This document shows, in pieces, positions 11,001 through 15,000 of a stretch of 15,000 nucleotides of DNA. The DNA is from Zygnema cylindricum (taxonomy: Eukaryota; Streptophyta; Zygnematophyceae; Zygnematales; Zygnemataceae): contig JBBHKE010001248.1 in NCBI GenBank assembly GCA_037447655.1, forward strand, positions 1 to 15,000, written 5' to 3'. Numbering within the stretch: position 1 is the stretch's first letter; every line of letters starts with the position of its first letter. A program made the position numbers and the translations under genes. Below the pieces are notes generated by a model that searched no databases, had not been told where the DNA came from, and was given only the letters and a program-made list of their open reading frames with translations.

Positions 11001-13788
11001 CCCCTAATCCAAATACATCTCTGATTTTCCTTCATCCCTTACTATTACCAAATACATCGCAGATATCCCTTCATCATTCACTATTATATTTCTTACAATA
11101 TTAACATCCCTTTTAGCTACACTGTACACTAACTATCCCTTAACTTGCTCATCATATCCTACTAATATCCCAGCTGATCCTTTGGGTTCCATTTTCCACT
11201 TTTTAAGATCATTATCCAGACTAAAGACTTCACTTCCAAATTCTTTGAAATGTGATACTACAATTCTTTCCATTGATTAAACCCCCGTATTCGAGAAATT
11301 GTTACTGCTCGATCTTCCGTGCGTGGTCAATCCGTCTCATCCGGATAAAACTGTTACCGCTTGATTAAACCTGTGTATCTTGATTAAACGCCTGTATTGA
11401 ACCAGCGTAGTCAAGAGATCTATGTCGTACACAAACTTCTCACTTGCAAAAGGGTATGGTTACACAGGGAGTACTTTGCAAAATATAGTGTTACACTGTG
11501 CCTGTACTTTACTTAGTGTTCACACTAAATCCTTCCAATAGTTAAGCTAGTACGTAGAAAAATATTTGAAGTCCTAAGTTCACCTCTCACAAGAACCACT
11601 TTGACCGACTTCTGGAACTTACTCTCATATAAAATGCCATACAAGCTATAATATAATCACATATATAATATCATATGGTGGTTAGGAGCCGTGACCCAAT
11701 TAATCGGTCAAATTGGATCGCCAACAACAAAGGAAACCGTTACCCAAAAGGGCTGAGTATATTTACCTTCTTAATCACATCAATGATATCACCAAACATT
11801 TACGTCCTGACATTCGTAATCATTAATAATATCATCACATATTATCTTAACTATTACCAGCGAATATTATCATCACATATTACCATCAAATATTATCATC
11901 ACATATTATCACCAAAAACTACCATCAAACATTTATGATCAGATATTATAATCAAATATTACCTTCTTAATCATGTCAATAATATCGTCGATGTGTGATG
12001 AGACACGAGGCTCCACATTTGGAGGCAAACAATGCAATGCTTCCATGTCAGCTTTAAATTCTTCACAAAATCGATCACTAAGTTTGAGGGGATCCTCCCC
12101 AAGTTCAGCAGCCCGATTGATAATCTGACAATGAAGAAAACACACACAAGTACGTCAAAGATCCAACCACAAAAACAAGCAAAAAAATATTTTCGTTTCT
12201 CACGAAAATGAAACTTCTATTGACAATCGCTACGCTACAAAAAACAGAAACAAAAAATATGTGCTCAATAACTGAATGTGAATGCATACAAATATTCCAT
12301 CCTTGAAAAATGCTTTATGGTGATAATTTCCTACATGAGATACACTTCTAAACAAATGAAAGAAAACGTTTATTTCATGTTTGTAACTTCCCTTCTTAAG
12401 TTATCTAGCATTACAAATCAGGAGGAGAGGGAGGAGGGGGCATGAAAGGAAGGAGAGGGCGGAGGAGAGAAGGAGAGTAGGAGAAGTGGAGAGGGCAAGT
12501 GAGGAGTAGAGAAAGGAGAGGGAGGAGAGAAGGGAAGGAGGAGAGGAGGGGAGGAGGAGAGGCGGGAGGAGGGGAGAAGGAGAGGCGTAGAAGGAAAGTC
12601 GTTACCTTGTCATCAACATCGGTAAAATTTCGAACATAAGTTACGTCGTAACCGAGATATTTCAAATATCTGTAAAATCAAATCAGGTTTTAAAACATCA
12701 ATTAACCAAAATACTATTCACAACCATAAAAACAACCATTCACCGAGAGACATTAAAACATTTAATAACAATCCAGCAAATCTTAAAAAAAAACTTTAAA
12801 ATCATCAGCAAAATTTAAATACGAATGCTCCAAAATGGCAATAAACAAAAAAGAGTGTTGGACACCAAGGCTTCTCATTGAGATAAATTAAGAAAAAGAC
12901 GAAAGAAAGAAAAAGGAAATGACAAAAAGAGCAAAAAGAAAAAAAACAGGAGGAGAAAAAAAGCTGACAAGGAAAATCATCATTTAGAGCCAATCCATGT
13001 CAAGAAACAAAAAAAAAACCGACTTCTATGACATAGATACTTCCAAACATAATTTATTTTTAACCATAAATTCTTCCGAAAATAAATACTTCAACATAAA
13101 ATACAACTTTTAAAGCAGAAGAAAGGAAATCTCACCGAAATAAGACGTCAAAGGCGACATATACTCTTGCATGTCCGATATGGCTGTAGTCATAAGCAGT
13201 GACTCCACAGACATACATGCTTACTTTTCCTGCAATTTTAGGCTTAAAAACATCTTTTTTTCTGGTCATAGTATTGTAAAGCCATAAATCTTTCATAGCC
13301 GGAGTCTCTCCAGAAGAGCTTCCAGAATCTGCTGTTGTAAGATTTTCCGTATTTGCCATGGCTGACAAAACTGAGAAACATTTTCCATAGTTGTTAAAAA
13401 AACACAGTTTTCTTCTCAGATTCACGAAATCGAGCTTCCTTAATGAGCTTCTTGCTGTACGGAAAAACTGTACGGACTCAGCCATGGATCTCCAAGCTGC
13501 GGATTGAGAAGACCAGAGATTGATACTTGTTCCAAACAAAGGAGCCATGGCTGGCAAATAATATTTAGGTTTTCTTTCTTGAAGCTTATTTTGTTGTACG
13601 GAAGTTTGAATTGTCACGCCTGCTGAAATCATTTCACAATTATCCATTTTCCATTTTGTCTGTAGCGATAGCAGTCTTCCTTGACATCCTGACGACCTAA
13701 TTTCTTTCTGCAGAGTTGAACTGAGGGAGAAGGAGGAGAGAGGAGCAAGCGAATGAGCTGCCAAGTTCGCACGTGAGATTGAGGCCAT
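5443..13788 (-). CDS. SYCO: Cysteinyl-tRNA synthetase, plant organellar type (9 exons, 665 aa)
   Basis: Class I aminoacyl-tRNA synthetase (EC 6.1.1.16) that activates cysteine with ATP and charges tRNA-Cys. Coding parts, in order: 13788-13136, 12669-12606, 12124-11963, 9941-9768, 9178-8897, 7715-7590, 7107-6901, 6487-6386, 5670-5443. They sum to 1998 nt with frame kept and GT-AG at all eight introns. Seen: residues 1-165 form a Ser/Arg-rich leader; the catalytic core starts near LYNTMTRKK (170-178). Cys194 lies in [14 protein letters not shown] is at 203-206, Cys375 in HIECSAM, His400 and Glu404 in PHHENE, and KMSKS at 432-436. The intervals from Cys375 to His400, Glu404 and KMSKS equal those of the E. 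coli enzyme (Zn ligands C28, C209, H234, E238). A DALR-type helical domain and a C-terminal WRP end follow. The protein is about 100 residues longer than the Arabidopsis organellar enzyme as I recall it; the excess is all N-terminal. An in-frame TGA directly precedes the ATG, which fixes the longest start. Family certain; organelle targeting inferred. Confidence 0.95.
5671..6385 (-). other. Intron 8 (715 nt, phase 0) containing an exon 9 duplicate
   Basis: GTGAGA...GCAG. Holds the duplicated, stop-bearing copy of the start of exon 9 (about 5848-5954); otherwise AT-rich with no other element recognised. Confidence 0.9.
5835..5954 (-). pseudogene. Duplicate of the start of exon 9 with in-frame stop
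   Basis: Read on the minus strand from 5954, this encodes [21 protein letters not shown] followed by TGA (5891-5889), then LSFMKARTV. Exon 9 begins [20 protein letters not shown] and then [10 protein letters not shown]. The copies differ by substitutions, a frame-preserving 6 nt insertion and the stop. An acceptor (ATTTTCAG) directly precedes it, and a donor-like AATAG|GTGAAA follows at 5835, which would make a 120 nt cassette. Homology fades near 5848 in an A-run. If spliced in after exon 8, the product would end after 611 residues and lack the last part of the C-terminal domain, or the transcript could be degraded. Duplication is clear; use as an exon is unknown. Confidence 0.85.
6386..6487 (-). 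CDS. SYCO: CysRS exon 8
   Basis: 102 nt, residues 557-590: [20 protein letters not shown] then [14 protein letters not shown]. It corresponds to the region of plant CysRS that ends in LTILGLMP. Conservation is modest, but the acceptor (AAATGCAG), the donor (GGGAAG|GTGAGA) and frame agree with exons 7 and 9. Confidence 0.9.
6488..6900 (-). other. Intron 7 (413 nt, phase 0) with purine-rich sense tract
   Basis: GTGAGG...GCAG. The first 170 or so nt in sense are nearly all purine with GGG/GGAAA runs (plus strand 6731-6898 is C/T-rich). The rest is ordinary AT-rich intron. Confidence 0.9.
6731..6898 (+). repeat. C/T-rich tract (CCTTTCCTTTT-type) in intron 7
   Basis: Nearly pure pyrimidine on the plus strand, built from CCTTTGCCTTT and CCCTTTCC-like words; purine-rich in sense and directly behind the exon 7 donor. 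Confidence 0.9.
6901..7107 (-). CDS. SYCO: CysRS exon 7
   Basis: 207 nt, residues 488-556. The first half ([19 protein letters not shown], then a Lys/Glu/Ala-rich stretch) is poorly conserved; the second half reads [20 protein letters not shown] and [13 protein letters not shown], matching the MSDDL...AALSEPL..INDLIHT segment of plant CysRS. The acceptor is TTTTTACAG and the donor AAGAAG|GTGAGG, followed at once by a purine-only intronic tract. Confidence 0.93.
7108..7589 (-). other. Intron 6 (482 nt, phase 0)
   Basis: GTAAAC...ACAG, AT-rich. It has loosely recurring CACTT/AACACT words around 7195-7400 but no clear repeat unit, gene or element. Confidence 0.9.
7590..7715 (-). CDS. SYCO: CysRS exon 6
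   Basis: 126 nt, residues 446-487, [20 protein letters not shown] followed by SPINYS and ending FYLYQ. This is the junction from the catalytic domain to the helical DALR-type anticodon region (ALRWFLLGT matches the usual ALRLFLMGT). The acceptor is GGCTTTACCAG and the donor CTACCAG|GTAAAC. A roughly 270 bp (TA)n-rich block lies about 60-340 bases upstream in intron 5. Confidence 0.94.
7779..8031 (+). repeat. (TA)n / (CA)n microsatellite block in intron 5
   Basis: Three (TA)n runs (about 7790-7842, 7855-7936 and 7959-8009), the first two separated by AGTGTGTGTGCACA, and a final (AC)n run at 8010-8031. Open frames here translate to alternating Tyr-Ile and are not genes. Such stretches are also prone to assembly collapse, so the length is uncertain. 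Confidence 0.95.
7937..8054. mobile_element. Fold-back, MITE-like inverted repeat with TA core
   Basis: GGTCTTTTACTATTGTGATA... at 7937-7960 is the reverse complement of the arm at 8031-8054 (22 of 24 positions). The core is (TA)n plus (CA)n. The structure fits a small fold-back element whose centre expanded as a microsatellite. No target-site duplication was identified, so the element call is tentative. Confidence 0.55.
8897..9178 (-). CDS. SYCO: CysRS exon 5: Zn site and KMSKS
   Basis: 282 nt, residues 352-445. It carries [19 protein letters not shown] with Zn ligand Cys375, [15 protein letters not shown] with His400 and Glu404, and [20 protein letters not shown] with the KMSKS loop at 432-436. 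Arg394 in HGGGRDL is at a position that varies in the family (Met or Ser in the relatives I recall), so I do not read it as a loss of function. The acceptor is TTTTTGCCAG and the donor AGGCAG|GTAAGA. Confidence 0.95.
9179..9767 (-). other. Intron 4 (589 nt, phase 0) with G-rich sense tract
   Basis: GTTTCC...CCAG. The plus strand at 9585-9741 is CT and C-rich, so the pre-mRNA carries repeated GGG runs near the donor and GA repeats further on. The rest, 9179-9580, is AT-rich with no feature I recognise. Confidence 0.9.
9585..9741 (-). repeat. CT / C-rich low-complexity tract, G-rich in sense
   Basis: Plus strand is (CT)n with TCTCTCCC and CCCCCTCC blocks; the gene-sense strand therefore has many GGG runs between about 9741 and 9655, starting roughly 26 nt after the intron 4 donor. 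This meets the usual pattern of four or more G-runs with short spacers for a G-quadruplex. Confidence 0.9.
9768..9941 (-). CDS. SYCO: CysRS exon 4
   Basis: 174 nt, residues 294-351: [19 protein letters not shown], then the conserved [18 protein letters not shown] and PFDFVLWK. The acceptor is TTTATTGCAG and the donor TGGAAG|GTTTCC. The first 13 bases after the first nucleotide have a perfect inverted copy in the preceding intron. Intron 4 turns strongly G-rich in the sense strand about 25 nt past the donor. Confidence 0.94.
9928..9981. repeat. 13 bp perfect inverted repeat around the intron 3 acceptor
   Basis: CCATTATCGATGA at 9928-9940 (the head of exon 4 on the minus strand) is the exact reverse complement of TCATCGATAATGG at 9969-9981 in the intron. 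The 28 nt loop contains the polypyrimidine stretch and the AG of the 3' splice site. The plus-strand copy is also preceded by CTTCAG, so it looks like an inverted duplicate of acceptor plus exon start. Confidence 0.85.
10026..10062 (+). repeat. 16 nt direct duplication
   Basis: TCTTTCCGTCTTTACT occurs twice back to back in intron 3. No function seen. Confidence 0.8.
10280..11273 (-). mobile_element. Degenerate Ty1/copia retrotransposon remnant (integrase end and RT start)
   Basis: Two coding traces in gene-sense orientation within intron 3. At 11273-11067 the minus strand gives [35 protein letters not shown] and [11 protein letters not shown], with one internal stop; this matches the C-terminal integrase region of copia elements (F.S.VF...D...K...K...GI.VGY.E..KGY...RDV). 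At about 10710-10370 it gives [16 protein letters not shown] and [16 protein letters not shown], then TIERYK; this is the start of the copia reverse transcriptase (TWELV, K.IGCKW, ERYK). It then breaks by a stop and frameshifts, with [10 protein letters not shown] and LPVVRF in different frames. Weak traces run to about 10290. The linker between them is acidic, as is usual for copia. No LTRs or gag/protease seen: a dead, truncated insertion. Confidence 0.8.
11009..11075 (+). repeat. Imperfect tandem duplication inside the copia linker
   Basis: CCAAATACATCTCTGATTTT...CCTTCATC at 11009 recurs about 39 bases later as CCAAATACATCGCAGATATC...CTTCATC. It is a local duplication within the decayed retrotransposon. 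Confidence 0.6.
11763..11793 (-). repeat. Partial copy of the end of exon 3 with splice donor
   Basis: The minus strand reads DIIDVIKK followed by GTAAAT; the real exon 3 end reads DIIDMIKK followed by GTAATA. On the plus strand, TACCTTCTTAATCA is identical in both, about 197 bases apart, and the flanks match less well. Homology covers only the last eight or nine codons and the donor; an in-frame TAA lies upstream. It is a local duplication that carries a working-looking donor. Confidence 0.75.
11864..11928 (+). repeat. 13 nt tandem repeat (ATATTATCATCAC) beside exon 3 donor
   Basis: Four clear units (ATATTATCATCAC, ATATTACCATCAA, ATATTATCATCAC, ATATTATCACCAA) and decaying ones up to the exon 3 donor at 11962. 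In the transcript the ATTACC words read GGTAAT, resembling the real donor GGTAATA, so decoy donors may have been multiplied. Confidence 0.75.
11963..12124 (-). CDS. SYCO: CysRS exon 3
   Basis: 162 nt, residues 240-293, starting [19 protein letters not shown] and ending DDIIDMIKK. It includes RFCEEF and the [13 protein letters not shown] segment seen in plant CysRS, part of the insertion between the two halves of the catalytic fold. The acceptor is ATTGTCAG and the donor AAGAAG|GTAATA. The donor abuts a 13 nt tandem repeat, and a partial copy of the exon end lies about 197 bases further into the intron. Confidence 0.94.
12125..12605 (-). other. Intron 2 (481 nt, phase 0) with C/T-rich sense tract
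   Basis: GTAAC...TCAG. About 180 nt directly behind the donor (12418-12598) are almost purely G/A on the plus strand, so the transcript is C/U-rich there. The rest is AT-rich and holds no gene I can recognise. Confidence 0.9.
12418..12598 (+). repeat. GA-rich microsatellite-like tract in intron 2
   Basis: GGAGGAGAGG-type purine tract on the plus strand; C/U-rich in the pre-mRNA, next to the intron 2 donor. Translated frames through it are artefacts. Confidence 0.9.
12606..12669 (-). CDS. SYCO: CysRS exon 2
   Basis: A 64 nt exon that completes codon 218 (Arg) and runs to Lys239; it encodes the conserved NFTDVDDK block (232-239) of the catalytic core. The acceptor is TTTTACAG and the donor GACAAG|GTAAC. 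On their own the 64 bases are too short to stand out, but they restore frame exactly (2+64 = 66 nt) between exons 1 and 3. Confidence 0.93.
12670..13135 (-). other. Intron 1 (466 nt, phase 2)
   Basis: GTGAG...ACAG. AT-rich, with several A-runs on the plus strand (U-runs in the transcript). I see no embedded gene or element; short open frames here are Phe/Ser-rich products of low complexity. Confidence 0.9.
13136..13788 (-). CDS. SYCO: CysRS exon 1: transit leader and HIGH motif
   Basis: Encodes residues 1-217 and two bases of codon 218; the donor reads TTTCG|GTGAG (phase 2). The leader begins [14 protein letters not shown], rich in Ser, Ala and Arg and almost without acidic residues, typical of a plastid or mitochondrial transit peptide. 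A second basic stretch ([13 protein letters not shown], about 107-119) follows the internal Met81 and Met102. The Rossmann fold then begins, with Cys194 as the first Zn ligand and HIGH at 203-206 for ATP binding. Four Met codons sit in ATGGC context (1, 81, 102, 144), so several N-termini are possible. Confidence 0.93.
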
Positions 13789-13804
13789 TCAATCTCCAAT
13801 ATAA

Positions 13805-13814
13805 GCCACGTGGC
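13805..13814. promoter_or_regulatory. Perfect G-box palindrome GCCACGTGGC
   Basis: Sixteen bases upstream of the CysRS ATG, with CACGTG at 13807-13812. G-boxes bind bHLH and bZIP factors (PIF, HY5, ABF classes) and are common in light- or stress-regulated plant genes. Being so close to the start, it lies in the 5' UTR or at a very short-leader start site. A second CACGTG at 13770-13775 lies inside exon 1. Confidence 0.7.
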
Positions 13815-14201
13815 GGCTTTGAAAGTTGTTGTAGTGTCAAATCTTACGCTCAAAACGTGCGAGAATTTCATGCGGACTCCCCCATATGGAAAAGGAAATT
13901 CCCTTACGGTATAGTATGCACTATATGTGCCCTAGAGGTACACCGCCAATCGTTATTAGCGTTGTGTACGCTAATTCCGTCCCGCTTTTTTTTTTTTAAT
14001 TCTCCATTAGCGTAGTTCATTCTATTTTTTTCTTTATTCTATTTAGGGTTATTTTTAGTACGTTGTCTATTAAATAGAGTGGTGTAAGATTCTCAGCTTC
14101 TGATTGGCGGTCTGAAAATGAAAATTGGACAAGTGTGTACGCAGAAAAGATGCTTTGAGTGGCGGAAAAACTATTTACCCTAATAGCAATTCAAGGTGTA
14201 C

Positions 14202-14229
14202 AGTACAGTACAGTATACTGTACTGTACT
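14202..14229. repeat. 28 bp perfect palindrome built from GTACA words
   Basis: AGTACAGTACAGTA joined to its reverse complement TACTGTACTGTACT with no spacer, about 420 bp upstream of the CysRS ATG. It contains four GTAC cores; a fifth (GTAC at 14198) just precedes it. A related GTACAGTACAGTAC occurs at about 14683-14696. Confidence 0.9.
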
Positions 14230-14310
14230 TTTCTTAGATTATTTTATGCTGGAATCGTGTGACATTCGAACGAAATGTCGGCACTTTTCGAACCCAGCTT
14301 CGTGAAGCTC

Positions 14311-14324
14311 TATAAAAACACGTG
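14311..14324. promoter_or_regulatory. TATAAAA next to CACGTG
   Basis: TATAAAA at 14311-14317 overlaps nothing but abuts a G-box core at 14319-14324. It could serve a plus-strand promoter or be an upstream site of the CysRS gene. No plus-strand coding region follows within the window, so the role is open. Confidence 0.3.
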
Positions 14325-14955
14325 GCACAATAGTACGGGGAGCGGATGCCATAAATGAATTTGCAGATTTCCCTGTAAAAAGTCCAGGATTCCCGCCATA
14401 GTTTGCACTTTGCAGGCGTGCATTTTATTGGTTCAGGTTGACAATATTCATGTACGGTATTACTTCCTAACTATCGCATATCCTTTACATCATACGTATT
14501 GCTGATATATTGATCCTAATCGCAAGTACAAAACTCCGTACAATGACGGAGAGGCATTAATGACAATCGTGTTACAGTGACACAGGACTGCCGCCAGCTT
14601 GGCAACCTGAACAGCATATCCCAGCCACTCATTATGAAAGAACGGTTACGATTTCCAGATCAGGAGTTACTGGTACACATCGGTACAGTACAGTACTTGT
14701 GCCGAAACTAACGCCAGCTCACATGTGCGAGAGATGCATAACCGTTAGATGAGTCTGCTAATGCCGTCATAAGTACGGACGTTCCTGAACAATCAACAGC
14801 CGTCCGATTAACTATTGACGGTAGATATCAGCAATGAAGTACACGCGACTGACCCGATGACATCTGGAACCCTAGGGAGGGGCTAGGGTTCCCATGTAAA
14901 AATCAGAAAATTGTACTTTGAGCTAGAAGTTACGTGTCACTTCACCTATGGTTAT

Positions 14956-14963
14956 TGACGTCA
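14956..14963. promoter_or_regulatory. TGACGTCA palindrome (bZIP C-box)
   Basis: Exact TGACGTCA about 1.17 kb upstream of the CysRS start. It is the known optimal site for TGA/CREB-type bZIP factors; chance occurrence cannot be ruled out. Confidence 0.3.
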
Positions 14964-15000
14964 GAAACCGTACAGTCATTCCTACAGTCGCGAGCCGTCA

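Larger units (their letters stand above)
9942..11962 (-). other. Intron 3 (2021 nt, phase 0), retrotransposon-bearing
   Basis: GTAATA...TGCAG, the longest intron. From the donor: a 13 nt tandem repeat, an echo of the end of exon 3, AT-rich DNA, a decayed Ty1/copia remnant (about 11273-10290), an unassigned stretch with a 16 nt direct duplication near 10030-10062, and an inverted echo of the start of exon 4 just before the acceptor. Confidence 0.9.
13789..15000. other. 5' flank of the CysRS gene, no other gene seen
   Basis: Contains the G-boxes, the GTAC palindrome, a short stem ATTAGCGT...ACGCTAAT near 13955-13975 and a T-run at 13986-13998. I see no clear TATA box for the minus-strand gene; GCACATATAGTGC at about 13917-13929 is the closest. 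No convincing coding frame or RNA gene. Confidence 0.7.

Noticed and set aside
12411-12665. Pro/Ser/Leu-rich tail after NFTDVDDK
   Set aside because: Exon 2 read through into the C/U-rich tract of intron 2.
13773-14015. Plus-strand 80-codon frame across the CysRS start
   Set aside because: No family resemblance; it overlaps the leader and promoter of the real gene.
14041-14060. Telomere-like TTTAGGG
   Set aside because: A single copy, not a repeat.

Overview
This window is nuclear DNA from a eukaryote, most likely a plant or a close green relative (streptophyte). The one clear gene is a cysteinyl-tRNA synthetase whose core reads like the plant organellar enzyme, behind a long transit-peptide-like N-terminus. 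It is split by eight GT-AG introns and carries a G-box (GCCACGTGGC) just upstream of the start. A decayed Ty1/copia retrotransposon sits in one intron, and long (TA)n, (CA)n, GA/CT and AT-rich microsatellites run through the rest. I cannot name the species.

Layout. Positions 1-1680 hold two tandem copies of a roughly 610 bp unit, bounded by (TA)n, each with a TATAAATA box. Positions 1680-4080 are mostly unassigned non-coding DNA, with a C/T-rich tract and a perfect 23 bp inverted repeat at 2771-2829. Positions 4083-4465 are a minisatellite of 11 nt monomers that passes into a 23 nt higher-order unit. Positions 4480-5440 are A-rich and then C/T-rich. The gene runs on the minus strand from ATG at 13788 to TAG at 5443: nine exons, 1998 nt of coding sequence, 665 residues. 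Every junction was placed by hand and keeps frame; intron 1 is phase 2 and the other seven are phase 0. Positions 13789-15000 are the 5' flank, with G-boxes, a 28 bp GTAC-rich palindrome and many GTAC cores.

The enzyme has its Zn ligands (Cys194, Cys375, His400, Glu404), HIGH (203-206) and KMSKS (432-436) at the spacing known from the E. coli enzyme, so it should be active. It would charge tRNA-Cys in plastids and/or mitochondria, and possibly in the cytosol through internal starts.

The most unusual aspect is that the introns hold 'echoes' of the gene's own splice-junction sequences. Intron 8 has a second copy of the start of exon 9, with an intact acceptor and an in-frame stop. Intron 3 has a copy of the end of exon 3 with its donor, and an inverted copy of the start of exon 4 that could fold the real 3' splice site into a hairpin loop. 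Several donors also abut purine- or pyrimidine-only tracts. Together these suggest splicing-level control or decay in a repeat-rich locus. The sequences are seen directly; the regulatory role is inference.
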